Positions 23,940-35,934 of a stretch of DNA of 64,000 nucleotides are shown here, piece after piece; positions within the stretch are counted from its first letter, which is position 1, and every line of letters starts with the position of its first letter. A program made the position numbers and the translations under genes. This stretch comes from Phytophthora quininea (taxonomy: Eukaryota > Oomycota > Peronosporomycetes > Peronosporales > Peronosporaceae). The notes under the pieces are model-generated. The model was not told the origin of the DNA. It made no database searches and saw nothing but the letters and a program-made list of their open reading frames with translations. The DNA is taken from assembly GCA_011947345.1 (NCBI GenBank), contig JAAVTG010000644.1:62001-126000 (forward strand). Reading direction: 5' to 3'.

Positions 23940-26261
23940 ATGGCAAGAGGATCGACTTCAGCGGTACCAGCAACTCCGGCGAAGGCCGGTGGAGCCCGCA
24001 CGGCCGGATCTAGTGCGGGACGACCATCGACGCGGATGGCAACAGTAGACGAACGGTCGGTCGCCTTCGAAGCGTCGGACGACGACGATTCTCGCGCCAT
24101 CGGTGACTACGAGAATCACGATGAGGACCACGAAGCAACTCCGGGAACTGAAGTGAAAACGGAAGTTCACGAGGATGCGGTCCTGACTGCGGGTTTCCGA
24201 GGGGCTGCGAGACCCCTCGCGCGAAATCTCGCCGAAGAGTTGGAGGCAGTGGGCGGACCCGGCGCTGCCTATGATGACTCGGACGAAAGTTCAGACGAGG
24301 AGAAGCCGCCAGCGAAGTCTGAAAGTTCGGACAACGCCGCGCCAGGGAGACGACCACCGGTCAACAGCGACACCCCGGCGGCGAACAAGGTGTTGGCTAG
24401 GTGCCTTGAAGCTATGCGAACGAGCGAATGGGTTAGCCAATTCAATCCTCGCTCAGTGCGCCAGGCGACGTGGGTGATCCTCGGAGACGAATTGGCACAC
24501 CCGGTGAATTCGCTGAGTACTCGACAAGTGGCTGAGGACACTGTGTCGCTACTCCGAGCAATGGGCGCAGAAATCCGCTCGTACCCGTCGAATACGGCGA
24601 TGAAGGCTTGGTCGCCTTCGGTCGCTGGGGCCGAATTGTTCAAGTGGAAGAAGAGGTTGCGCACGGCATTCGGGGTGAAGGACATCGGCAAGGGAAGACA
24701 ACCGGTCGCCAGAGCAGCTATTGAGATACAAGACCCGTCGAGAGTTCCCTTGCCGAAAACCCCGAAGAAAGAAACTGCTCCCGAAGCGAATGTCTTCGCA
24801 GCTGCCGAAGGTTCGCCGTACTTCCAAGATTCGCACATGGTGACTCCACGTTCTACAACCCGTTTCCGGCGTGGAGCCGGTGGGACGAAGCTTCGTCGGA
24901 CAGTGACGGCGACTGCTTCGACCACGTAGAGGACGGGGACGACCCACGCGACGAGTTGACTCGGCAGATGAAGTCTCTGTTCGACTCAGATGTCGAGGAT
25001 TCCCAACCGAAGCTTGAGGTCGCGTCTCACAAGTCGCTCGACCGAATTAAGCCGTTCGTCGGGAAGCGCAACAAGAGTGAGAACTCCATGCAGTGGTTGA
25101 AGAGGTTTGTGTACGAGATGAAGGGAACCAGAACGCCACCTGACGAGTGGCGTCCCGCCTTCGAATTGAGCCTTCGAGACGGCGCCATTCACTGGTTCCG
25201 TCAGCTTCCGAAGAAGACCCGTCGGAAGTGGAAGCTGCTAAGTCATGAATTCATGAGCTATTATTGCTCGCAGTTCACTCAGCCAGCCCCAGCGAGGTAC
25301 TATTCGGCCACGAGGGAACGGAAAGAGCACATTTGCGACTACTTGAATCGTCTGAACGGGTACGCGAGGAACGCCCGCTTGCAGATTGAGAAGGGTGATC
25401 GCGACGCGAAAGACCATGTGCAACAGTTCCTGTTGACCTGCGGTGACGGCAAGCTCAACCGAGACCTCGGTCGACTGGGTATCACCAACATCCGCCAGCT
25501 GGAGAAGATGATCAACGACATGTTGAAGGGAGAAGAACGAATGCTCGCAAGAGGCTCCAGCCAGCAGCTCAAGTACGGAGGGGATTCCTATCATCGCAGT
25601 GAAGACCGCCGTCACGACGACACACGAGACGACTATGGCCGACGGGAGCGGCGGGAACGCCGCGATTACGACCGCTGACGCGATGACTCTCGGCACACTC
25701 CCCGTGACGCTGGCCGAAGCATCGCTAGCAGACTTGTTGGACGAATTGGAGGGCCGCGAGTCTCGTGACACCAGACGCGAACGTCCAAATGCCCGATGAA
25801 GCCGCTGGAGTGATAGTGACAGCGACGAGGGCACTGGGCGAAGTTTCTCCGAGAGCGACATCGACAGTTACGCTTCAGATGAGAGCGACGACCTATTAGC
25901 CGCCGCGAATGACAACGAGAGGCGGGCTGCTGCCGAAGGTACCTATGCACGGACGGACAACCGCCAACGCAGGGGTGAGCGGACCGAGCGAACGTTCAAC
26001 GGTGATCGCCGCGACATGCACCACGCCGACCGGGCGAATCGTCGCCGGGATTTTGGGCCATGCGCAGCCTGCGGCGGAGCTAACCACTCTGCCCACCGAT
26101 GCTTCAAACGCTGTAAGTTCTGCAAGCAGGTCCACGACGTGGGGCAATGCGAGCTTTTCCGCCAATTCCAAGATCTCACGAAGCTCGTCCGCACGAAGGT
26201 TGATAAGAAGGAACTACCTACTGAGCTTCAAACCCTCGTGGACGACGGTCATTTAAACTAA
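23940..26261 (+). pseudogene. Gag of the dual-RNase H gypsy element
   Basis: The likely start is ATG 23940 (MARGSTSAVPATP). A long acidic N-terminal region is followed, after a frameshift near 24930, by the capsid core at 24956-25678 (SENSMQWLKRFVYEMKG, DGAIHWFRQLPKKTRRKW, HICDYLNRLNGYARNARLQ). After more shifts near 25678 and 25800 comes an acidic linker. The tail holds a zinc knuckle CAACGGANHSAHRC and a second Cys motif CKFCKQVHDVGQC (about 26055-26150), ending at 26261. The same Cys-rich tail occurs in the 4 kb relic. Three frame changes make it non-functional as read. Confidence 0.85.
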
Positions 26262-26275
26262 ACAGCTCGCCAACA

Positions 26276-29110
26276 ATGACTGGGTTGGGCCCTAACGGGC
26301 TGCCACAGTTGGTCAAACCATCGCTGAACGCGGACTGTATATATGCGTTCGTCGGGGTCGACAAATGGCTAAGTGATGAAACTGGAAGTGTGAGAACGAC
26401 GAGACTCGGATGTGACAGAAGCGCAAGCTTCCCCGACAGTGATATTGAGCGCAGAAATGACGGAGGAAGTAAGGAGCCTGTGAGCGACGCTGCGGTCGCC
26501 AGTACGGTGTGCGGGACGCAGTTGATGACCTTGAGATCCCGTCCCAAAATGATGCGGCTCTTGGAAGGAGAGCGAATGGGGTGGTGGTCGTCGCAGCGCT
26601 ACGACCAGATGATCCGAATGCGGGCGCTAGTACATGGAGCGATCAACGACCACCGAACAACGATTCTCCTCGACACCGGGGCGAACGTCAGCGTCATCTC
26701 GACAGGTTTCGCCAAGAAGATTCGCCTGCGGTACCTCCGGGATCACGGGCGGTCGATCGACGTGCAAGGAATAAACAAAGGTACAGTAACAACGAAACGT
26801 CGGTCAGCAGTGAAGGTGACGCTGGGCTGGGAGATGGTCTACGAGTTTGAGATGTGGGTGATGGATCACAGTGCGGGAGTGGATATCGTCCTGGGTATGG
26901 ACTTCATGATACCTGCTGGGGTCCGTTTGGATCTGTTCCAGTCCATGGCGAAGCTTCCAGGAGAAATGGTGATTCCTCTTATTAAGTCTAAAAGGACGGA
27001 GGATGCCCCGATCGGGAGGAATCACGTCGACGGAGGACCGTCGGAACCTAAACATATTGACGCAGGTGAGTGGACCGAGTTCCGACTACAAAGGAACCGC
27101 CCCCGTCAGAAACGCATATGCTGTGGATCCGGCGAACGTCGAAAATCGTGCCCACAGTCCTCATGAATCGTCGGGGAGCCAGCGAAGCTTCGCTTGAGCA
27201 ATGTGAGCGCGGTGGCCGTCACTTGTCCGGCCCACATGACGTTTGTGAAATGGGTTCCCCATGGGGATCTACCCCGAGAAGAAGGGTACGTTCGTCCGAC
27301 CTCGCGCAAGTACCAGGACTGGCAGGTGCTGGCGTACGACGGAGTTCGAGATCGACACCTTCTCGATCGCGAATACGAGACCTACGCACAGTGGCTGGAG
27401 ACACAACCACCGGCGGTCCCGCGTCCAGAGTATACCCGACCTACGGAAATACTTCCACGGCCGAGCGATGATTTATCGACCCGTGCGCGCCGCAAGCTGA
27501 CATGTGCGGAACGGTGGGAGTTAGTTGACGCGTCAACAAGTGAAGCGAGTACGCCATCATTCAGCGTACAACCGAAGGAGAACCCTCGCCCAGGAAGTGC
27601 CAAGGATAACGATGGAGACGCATATACGATCAGCCCGATGACGAAGGCTAGTAGAGGGGCTAGCGACGCCCACCACGTGTGTCGACAAGGTGACGTCGGC
27701 CGGCGGACCAATCAGTCGTGCAAAAGGTCGCAGTCGTCGAGCAAACCTTCGCCTGCCGCTCAGAATAAGGGGTTGCCCTTCATCGACGTCGAAGAGCCGG
27801 AAGCGGTTATTCAAGGCGACATCGCTGAGCCTGTAGAGGTGGCGATGTCGAAGCTAGATCGTGCCTTCTTGTCAGCGATGAGCGTCGTAGCCGCCGAGGC
27901 CGCAGAGAGCCCGGCGACGGTTGATGCGGGAGAGTTTGAACACCCGGCCAATGAAGTCGGCTTGGACGACTACGCTCATGAGTTAGCGTTCCTACCGGAC
28001 CTCAGCAAAGTTTCGCCTAGTGCGCTGGACTATTCCGCCCCAAACGTACAAAATGGTGCCATGACGAACGAACAACAAGAACGGCTGGTGCAGGCACTAA
28101 AGCTCCATAAAGAAATCATGATCTCGAGCGGGAATGCGCTGCCTCCACCAGCGTACGCGGTGGTGTGCGATATCGATGTGCAAGGACACACACCTATCAA
28201 ACAGCGTGCTCGACGCATACCGATTTGCCACCTGCAGAAGCTCTACGAGCTACTGAAAGGCCTTCTCAAGGCCGGGCTCATTGCTTTTCCGGACAGTCCA
28301 TGGGCGTCGCCGATCGTCATTGTGATGAAGAAGAACGGTCGCGACATTCGCCTGTGCATTGATTACAAGATGGTGAATGCAATCACCGCGATCATGGAGT
28401 ACGCGATGCCTCTGGTCGACGATCTGGTTACCGAATTGGAAGGGTACCTCTGGTTTTGCTCTCTCGACGCGGCAAGCGGTTTCTGGGCCGTGGTGATGAC
28501 GCTTCGCGCGCGAAAAATCTCCGCCTTTGTGTGTGCGCTCGGCCACTTCGAGTGGCTCAAAATGCCCTTCGGACTGAAGAACGCCCCCATGATCTACCAA
28601 CGCATGATCGACAACGCTCTGTGGGGGTTTGTTCAGCCGAAAGGAGGCTGGCGATAGTTCGCCGGACAGATGAAAGACGCAGAATCGCAAACCGCAGAGC
28701 TTCGCCGAGAGGCGTACGAACGTTCGTTGGACGGCGCAAGACCAATCCAAGGCCCCATAACGAAGTTCGATGCTGACAGGGAAGCTTCGGAAGTCCACGA
28801 CCCGCTCCAGGAGTTCATCAATAGTCCGGAGGCCGACATGTTCTCAACCGGCGAAATCGACAAATCGTCGTTCACACCGGTATTTGAGCGGCGATCGTTT
28901 CTAGACGACATCTGCTTCGGCGACGAAACATTCGATGACTGCTTGGCGACGTTAGACCGATTACTGGCCCGGTTTGAGGAGTGCCGAATCAGTGTTAGTT
29001 TCACGAAGAGTGTTTTCATGTAGCCCAAGGTTAACTTCCTGTCACACGAAGTTTCAATCATCCCATCCAAGCGGACACTAAGAAGACTCGAGCCATATCG
29101 AAACTGTCGT
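26276..29110 (+). pseudogene. Protease and reverse transcriptase of the dual-RNase H gypsy element
   Basis: The protease domain has TILLDTGANVSVIS (about 26660) and DIVLGMDFMIPAGVRLD. After a frame change near 27170, a long linker leads to the RT: CDIDVQGHTPIKQRAR, SPWASPIVIVMKKNGRD, LCIDYKMVNA, LDAASGFWAV, FEWLKMPFGLKNAPMIYQR. The polymerase signature appears as FLDDICFGDE at 28898. Between IYQR and FLDD lies an insert of roughly 87 codons, broken by one in-frame TAG (28655). A second stop (29021) precedes a VNFLSHEVS motif, which replaces the usual VxFLGH. Confidence 0.88.
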
Positions 29111-29130
29111 TCCCATCGACCAAGAAAGGG

Positions 29131-30498
29131 ATGCAGGCATTTCTTGGTGCGCTGAACTACTATAGTCGCTTTACCCAAGATTTTGCCGTGTACGGGGCCA
29201 CGCTTTACCAGCTCACTGACCGCGACTTCGCGGACGGGGGTGACCTCACCAAGGCCAGGGCAGCCTTCGCGAAGCTTCAACAGATGATTGCTGACGCACC
29301 AATACTTCGTCATTTCGATCGCGGAAAGAAAATTCACGTCATGCTGTTCGCAAACGAGTGGGCGCTGAGTACGACCCTCCTGCAGGAGCACGAAGCGAAA
29401 CCTCACCCAGTGCTGTTCCGCGGCCGGGTACTCAAGGAGTCGGAGATGAACTATCATCCCACAGAGAAGGAGGTGCTGGCGCTTCTGTTGCTTCTAAAGG
29501 GGTGCCATACGATGGTTGCTGGCAAGACATTACGAGTGTACACGCGGTTTTCGACGCTTGAGTGGGTATTTAAGTCCAAATCGCTGTTCGGTCGCGCGCT
29601 GCAGTTCGCAGTCCTTCTGTCGCCATGGCATTTGATCGTTCAAAGAGTGCCGGAGAAGGACACGGACCTCGCGAAGCTTCTCCAAGCAACCGTAACGAGC
29701 TTTGTGGGCCTCGAAGACTCGCTAGCACCACTAGCACCGCCCTCCAAAGGCTCAGCGACGGTTCGGGTTGACCCCGTGCTGCTGTACGCCCGCCTGCCTA
29801 AGGACTACGAAGGCCTCGTACTCTCGTTCGACGGCTCAGCGAAGACAGAGAAGTATGGCGGCTACGGAAGCTGTTCGTGGATTCTGTGGAGACTACCGAC
29901 TTGGGAGATAGCGATCTCTGCGAGTGCGTTCCTCGAGTCGACCACTGTAAACATCGCTGAGTACACAGGAATGAATAATGGCGTCCAAGCAGCGATTAAA
30001 CTTGGAGCCGACGATTTAATCATCGTCGGCGACTCGAGGCTTGCAATCCAGCAATCTCTAGGGGTGATCGGATGTCGGAAGGAAGCGCTGCAACTGCAGC
30101 TGAACCGGCATAAGGAACTGACAGCGAAGCTTCGGAGCACCAAATACCTGCACATAATGCGGAAGTACAACGCCGCCGCCGACTCATTGGCGAGCGAAAC
30201 CTTGGAGTTAAGAAGTTCCAGACAAGTGCGAGACCCAGCAAGGAAAACGGAAATACGAGAACTAAACCACATCCAGCAAGTCATTTACGAGCCCATGCGA
30301 GATAAGAAGGAGGTGGACAATCGTGAGCAGGCCGAATTTGCTCGAAATGACGCGCTGGACGACCGGGCGCACAAGAAGACGTTCGACAGCTTCGTAGAAC
30401 CGAACCAAGGCAATATTTCTGTTATGACCCGCCGGCAGGCGAGGGACCGAGCCAGACGCGTGCGGTTTACCGACGAACCGTCGACCTTACCATCCTGA
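29131..30498 (+). pseudogene. Tandem RNase H domains (inactive tether plus second RNase HI) of the gypsy element
   Basis: This is an intact 455-codon segment. Residues 1-65 finish the RT thumb (MQAFLGALNYYSRF). Residues 66-175 are the usual gypsy RNase H by position, but the catalytic aspartates are gone: MLFANEW stands where TDAS is expected and YTRFSTLEW where TDH is expected. Residues 228-360 form a second RNase HI domain with a full D-E-D-D set: D234 in SFDGS, E277 in NIAEY, D301 in VGDSRL, D351 in AAADSLA. It would degrade the RNA strand during reverse transcription. Dual RNase H gypsy elements are known from plants and, as I recall, oomycetes. The tail is rich in Arg/Asp and leads to integrase. 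Confidence 0.85.
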
Positions 30499-30702
30499 GA
30501 GACTCCGACGGACAGCCATGAAGGTGAGACAACTCGCGAAGGTCCAAATCCGGATCCCGCCGCGAACGAACCTTCGCCAAACGAAACATCGCCTCCTGGG
30601 ACATCGGCAGAGGACGTTGATCCGATCGAAGTTCAGTGTGAACGTCGGAAGAGAATCGCGCAAGCCCAGAACGAGGAAAGACGATGGGCGAACATCAAGG
30701 CG

Positions 30703-32250
30703 GTGCTAAAAGGGAATTTGGAACACCTCAGCTATAAAGAAGCTAAAGAAGCGTGGAAATGGGCGGACAAGTTCGTTCTGACGGAAGACGATGTATTGTA
30801 CTACGTGGGAATGAACCGTCGCCGAGGCCGCGAGGAGGATGAGAGTGTACGAGTGCGACTAGTAGTGCCGACAACGATGATTCAAGAAGTGTTGCAGAAT
30901 TGCCATGATTCATTGGAAGGTGGCCACCAAGGCGTGATACGAACGTATCTGCGCGTCAGGATGGACTACTACTGGAATGGGCTGCACACCGAGGTGGAGA
31001 AACACGTGAGGTCATGCCCTGATTGTAATACGAGCAAAAGTCGTCCACAGCTTAGGGATACTCCCTGGCAATATCCTGGCCGACCATCCTTTTCAGTTAG
31101 TGTCGATGGACTTCGTGATCCCTCTACCGAAGAGTCGTCACGGGAATACCGCGCTACTGTTATTCCAGTGTTCGTTCACAGGGTACGTCATCGCCAAAGC
31201 CATGAGCGATACTTCGGCGATCAAAGTAGCCCAAGCATTCGAGGAATGTGTCTACCGAAGGTTTGGAGCCCCAACGATGATTCGACACGACCGCGACCCA
31301 CGGTTCATGAGTGAAGTATTTCAGACTTTCGCGGAAATGATGCAGTCTCGCTCCCGGGCAACGCTGAGCTATCGTCCGCAAGCTAACGGTCAGCAAGAGA
31401 GGTCGGTGAAGTCAGTCATGGCGTCGGTGAAGGTTTATGTGGAAGACCCGTTACAGCAGGACTGGGACGAACTCGTCGAACGACTGATATTTGCGATCAA
31501 CAATTCCGTGGACTCCACACGTAAAGAGACACCATTTTACCTCGTCCATGGATGGGATGCTCCGACTACCCTCAGGGCGATGACCTCTTTCGTGAAACGA
31601 GGATTCGCGACGCAAACTGACAGCTCGGCATGGAGGAGAGAGATTAATCGGCAGCAGAGCATAGCGCTAGAGATGGCCAAAGAGTATCAAGCGAAGGAAA
31701 AGCGCGCGCGATCCGATAGGCACAACGAAGCGATGAGTCGACGAGAGAAGGCATCTGTACCGCCCGCGGTAGACAACGAACCTTCGCCCAACTCCGCACT
31801 GGACCGGGTGAATGAGGACATTTTCATGGATCGCGATCATGTGGGGCAAAATGAGGTTGATTTTGGGCTTCTCGGGAGTGGAGTGGCGGGTTGAGAAGCA
31901 GAGAAAAAAGAAACTGAGATCGACTGATCGCTCAGCCTCCCTCCTACTGACTATACTCAGCCTAAAATTCAGGAAACCTTCACGTGATCCGAAAAAGCAG
32001 CCTTCCTCGTTTGACTGCAACGTCGTCGACATCTTGTCCGTGGAAGCCGAACAGGACGGGGCAGCCCCGAGCGAAGCCTCTGTTCGAAGTCGGAAGTCGT
32101 GCGTGGCTCTATATGGAGCGAGTAAAACCAGGATTGACCAGGAAGCTTGCTCATCTCTGGCACGGCCCGTTCAGGGTCATTCAGAACCTCAGCGGCTGTC
32201 TTGCCTCACGCACATGTGGAAGGAGCACGAGGCCCGCAGGCTCCCATGAA
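30703..32250 (+). pseudogene. Integrase of the dual-RNase H gypsy element, 3'-truncated
   Basis: The zinc-binding N-terminus is NCHDSLEGGHQGVIRTYLRV ... CPDCNTSKS (about 30897-31035). After a one-base frame change near 31095 the catalytic core reads MSMDFVIPLPKS, MIRHDRDPRFMSE and NGQQERSVKS, giving the D,D,E triad. A C-terminal segment in another frame (RAWLYMERVKPGLTRKLAHLWHGPF, from about 32098) is the gypsy integrase tail. The sequence stops abruptly at about 32250 where the effector gene begins; the polypurine tract and 3' LTR are missing. Confidence 0.87.
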
Positions 32251-32257
32251 AGCAGCG

Positions 32258-32910
32258 TCAGCACACGGACCGACGAGCAGCCTTAGCGCTGGAGTGCAGC
32301 ATGTGTCGGCAGAAGAAAAAGTTGTTCGGCGGTGCAACGATCGCTGCGTGCAGACTCTGTGGCGAGTTCACCTGCGTCTTCACGCCAAAAACTGTTTTGA
32401 GATGCTCAGACGTCACGCCTCCATAGAGCAAACGGTCAAATAGCTTCGGCTGCAACTCTTTCGAGAGGTTCGCGAACTCGGGCTGCTTGGTCATTGACAA
32501 CAGAAGTCGTGCGATGTCGTCGTCGGACAACTTCGTTGAGATCGAATAGAAGAGCGTGTAGTCGGAAGCGAAGAAGTTGTCTTCTCCTCTGGCCTTTCGG
32601 TACTTGAGCCCGTACTTAAACCACACGAACATGGTCTTGTCATCGGGATGCACCCCGTCAGGCACCAACTTGTCGAGCACCTTGTATGAATATATTTGCT
32701 CGACCAAGGCGTGAGTTTTAATCTCACTGCGGCTGTAGTGAGGACCCCTCTTTCTTCGGAGTCATCCGTGGCGGTGGCTTCTGCTTGGACACACAGAGAC
32801 CGCTTTCCTGCGACGATGGCCTTGACCTGGCTAGTTTCCGGAGCTGAAAGTGCCGAGGTGACTGCGGCGAAAATCGTCACTGTCAGCAACAGAGCCAGCC
32901 ATCGACGCAT
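32258..32910 (-). pseudogene. RxLR-type secreted effector with frame break (RSLC variant)
   Basis: A probable host-translocated virulence protein of the RxLR family. It starts at ATG 32910 with a signal peptide (MRRWLALLLTVTIFAAVTSA). The RxLR position reads RSLC, and DDSEER follows as the dEER motif. The C-terminal half (32707-32258) lies in another frame and has WY-type helices (FVWFKYGLKY, IARLLLSMTKQPEF, LYGGVTSEHLKTVFGV). The two frames are separated by a single-base offset; a C4 run at 32745-32748, just after the dEER codons, is the likely place. The paralogue at 52145-52820 has the same offset at the same place. The loss of the second Arg of RxLR and the break suggest decay, but an assembly error at the run is possible. 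Confidence 0.75.
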
Positions 32911-32967
32911 GGTTCAGCAGTAAGTTCTTGATTCTAGAAGCTGGGCTGGCTGGCGGTCGGTAAAACC

Positions 32968-32975
32968 AAAAGTGA
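32968..32975 (-). promoter_or_regulatory. Inr-like element of the 32.9 kb effector
   Basis: TCACTTTT on the minus strand, 58-65 bases before the ATG, fits the oomycete initiator core YCAYTYY. The block TCACTTTTGxTTTT is conserved at the same distance in the 52.8 kb paralogue and in the deleted 42.6 kb copy. Confidence 0.5.
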
Positions 32976-33284
32976 GAGTTGCTAAGGCGAGCTCGAGGTG
33001 CTTGCCTCGCAAGACAGATATCTTTGGTGCTCTGTTCGCAATCATCTTCGACAATGATCATGGATGACGTACATTGCTCTTTCGATGCGGAGACCGAACG
33101 CTTTACTGATCCGGCCGCCGGCTGCAAAACACCAGATCTGCCTCACCAGAGCTCAACTTTCCGACGATAAACGATCCCAGCAAACGAACTCTGGCTTAAC
33201 TCTTCAACTCTTTCGGCTTGTGGCAACGTGGATCGATTCCATCTTTATGATTGCGGCCATTTTCAGTTTTACCGAGGGTGCTAT

Positions 33285-33560
33285 CGTCGAAAATGAAATT
33301 AATGCTAGACCGTCACCGTCCACTGAGCATGCTCCTTTAGCAGTGTTGTGAGGTGCTCAGCAGGGCGCACTTGCTCCACACGACGAAAACCTCGTTCGCG
33401 GGTGGCCGTTTTGGGGTGCTCGACTCGTTCCAGTTAGCAACCGCGCGACTCAGACGCTAGCGTCCGGGCGACGAAAATTAGCAGAGCTGCTAGAGCGAGC
33501 TGGGGCTCGAAAAGAGCGAGCCGAAGTTCCTTTCGAGCTCGCGTTGCTTTAACGAATAGC
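33285..33560 (+). repeat. Diverged third copy of the inner end of the inverted-repeat arms
   Basis: This aligns with 43210-43505 (plus) and 38400-38694 (minus). Shared blocks are TGAGCATGCT, CTCGTTCGCGGGTGGCC, TTAGCAGAGCTGCT, GAGCTGGGGCTCGAAAAGAGCGAG and AGTTCCTTTCG. It follows effector upstream DNA, as it does at 42.65-43.5 kb, so the whole effector-upstream block is an older segmental duplication. Confidence 0.7.
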
Positions 33561-33627
33561 TGGTAGCTGAAACAAAAGTAAAAGATGTTCGCATGCTGTG
33601 GAAAGAAGCCCCATCCGAACAAGCGTT

Positions 33628-34240
33628 AAGTGCTCACACCAGCGATGACGTCTATTGAACAAATTTTGCCGCTCCTGTTTAATCCCCGAGGAAGTATTTG
33701 TAGGCGACCCACTTCTGGTATTGCTCTTTCTTCTGTAGCTTGGGAGATTGTGGCGGCCGCATTTGGTGATGTACCGGTAGTACCCGACTCCCAAGTTCGT
33801 GTAGATGTCGTCGGCAGTTTGCTTGTTGTGCTTCCACTGTTTAAAGTAGTGAAGGTATTGAGCAACCTTTGCCTCCATCACGGGGTCGATCCTTCTTCGT
33901 CGGCGTAGTCGTCCTCCTGGTCGTCGCCCACATCGAGATCGTTCAGAATTCGGAGGAATCGTTTGTCGTTGACAGCAACATGGTGTTTTTGTAGCGGTAC
34001 GATGGAAAGACGTTTTTTTCGATAGACTAGCTGCGCCGGCGTGCTGCTGTACAGCACCCACATGCTCAGGGTTGTTGCCGTCTTCGAGTGAACTAAGATC
34101 GGCAAGTTGCCGTTCAACTGCAAGACTCGTCGGTTCAACTTGAGAATGCAGTGCAGAACAAACTGCAGGGACAGTTCTCTCACTTGCAAGATCAAGTCCA
34201 GGTACCAAACAACAAAAGCCACCACGTCCCTCCCAGGCAC
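33628..34240 (-). pseudogene. Second RxLR effector relic (RFLR type)
   Basis: One frame carries NDKRFLRILND and an acidic run DDQEDDYADEE (about 33985-33890), a good RxLR-dEER arrangement. It then terminates. A frame offset by one base continues directly with a WY-like module (EAKVAQYLHYFKQW, TADDIYTNLGVG, about 33870-33800). The ORF start is GTG, and no clear signal peptide is visible in the same frame, so the N-terminus is also damaged. The gene is unrelated in detail to the RSLR/RSLC pair. It is likely a dead member of another effector family. Confidence 0.6.
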
Positions 34241-34559
34241 ACGCTCCTAAGCGTGGCTCATAAGTCGATGCTACAACGCACTTGCTGCTACAATACATTG
34301 CTGTTTGAACCCCACGCCATGATCACCAGGTTTGGTGCTCGATCACAGCTAGTACTGACGTTGAAAAATAGGGTCCGTCAACCTGGAAATGATCATCAAA
34401 TCAACTCCGATAACAGGCGTAGCAGCGTCGCAGAACACCGCGGTGGCGGCAGTGGCGGATAAGATGAATCTCATGCGCATGATCGATCAGTTGAAAAGAA
34501 GTTGCTCGGAGGGAAAATTGTGAAGTGAGCTCTGGACTTGATTGAAGCCAAAGACTTTA

Positions 34560-34745
34560 TTCGGATCACCCTGGCATACTTCTGCTTCCTTTATTCTGTG
34601 TAGGAATGATTTTCGTGTCATCGTTCATCTTGCGCAGTTCAAGATCAAATTTGTACAATCTGCATGGTTACGATGGATGAGTTCCTTCAAAATGCATTGC
34701 CAATTTATCTACCAGCACGCTTCTAAACGGCAATAGTTTTGATAA
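34560..34745 (+). mobile_element. LINE 3' end fragment
   Basis: The segment encodes FKMHCQFIYQHASK, which matches the C-terminal tail of the LINE at 61.3 kb (KMHYQFIYQLATD) and at 61.8 kb (FKTHCQLMYDHSK). No RT sequence precedes it, as expected for a heavily 5'-truncated insertion. Confidence 0.5.
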
Positions 34746-35847
34746 CACGTCGATTGTGTTTCGAACCGCCAGACGACACTAACGCAATCGCTCTAGAGCA
34801 ACACACCATTTGGATTCCGCAAATGTAGAGCAGAAACTACGAGATAAATTTGCTTAGTTGTATCTGGTGCCGCCACTTGACTAGCGTAACGCTTTGCGTT
34901 GTGACAGATGAAAGTACTGTTGCAACACGTGAAGCTTGAAACGGTAGCACCGTCGGAATCGATGCCACACTAGTTTTGTGAAGTCGATACGCCGTTGGAG
35001 ACCTGGATCCCGCCCATTGAAGATAGAGGATTGCTTGTGACCCAGCGGAGTAAGTTGCGAAGAGCGCTGTCGAGAGAAAATCGGGATGAAGAAGATCGTC
35101 CTTTCAAAACCGGTGATGATCTCCACGCTGACATTAAGTTAATGAGATTTAACTGCGTCGGGGTAGTGCTTTTCAATTCGCTGCGTGTTACGAAGTAGCA
35201 ACAATAAAGAAGAAAGCACAGCAAACCACGGCAGCTTTGTCACCATGTTAGTTAGATAAAACTTGGAACTGGAGTGCGCAACGGAAGGAAGACTGTTGTC
35301 GACTTGATGAGTAGTGTGTATTTTTGGAAGTGAGAGATTGAAATGCAGAGTGAGGTCTAGTTCGACTTGTCTACCTCTTGCTCACCTATAGAGCGCGTCC
35401 TCTGACGCATCCTTTTGCACCCACGCGCTTCGTGGTTGCCGTTCCCGTTGCAGTTGCTGCTTCACAGCAACCACAGCATCTTAAACGCTGTCGCGGTTCC
35501 ATCGCACCTGCATACACGCTATCCTCGCGTGGCTCCGCGACGAGGTGCAGTGTCTTGGTTACACCTTGCCCTCGCCGCTCTCACCATCGACAATAAACAA
35601 TTCACAACGCCCTGCTAGACAAGTAACCAGATCCCCATTTTATCCCCCACTTCATATTATTTGATGCCACGCCAACCATGCAAGTAGTAAACGAATTGAT
35701 TAGCAATTTAACGTATTTCTCGCCTGTAAGTTGTCGTTTCGATGGTCCCCGTCAAATGTCCAGAGTCTGTTTAATCAACGCGAGAATACAAGTGCCGCTA
35801 AGCGAAGTCGTTGTCCTGAATTGTTATAAGAACTCGAGCCTGTATCA
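34746..35847. other. No supportable gene
   Basis: Only short open frames without recognisable motifs. The right edge meets the inverted-repeat arm. Confidence 0.5.
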
Positions 35848-35858
35848 CTTGCGTGTAG

Positions 35859-35934
35859 AATTCTGCTCCAAACCGTGACGGAGGCTCACTACGACGAGTG
35901 GGTCTCGCGCATCCGGCGCGTGATGGAGCAGTAG
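35859..35934 (+). pseudogene. Duplicate of the last exon of RIC1
   Basis: After an acceptor-like GTGTAG, the segment encodes ILLQTVTEAHYDEWVSRIRR and continues VMEQ to TAG (35932). The exon of the real gene (45978-46053) differs at the first codons by three synonymous changes and one Thr/Ala change, and is then identical. No other RIC1 exon is present upstream, so this is an orphan exon carried by the duplication. Confidence 0.75.
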
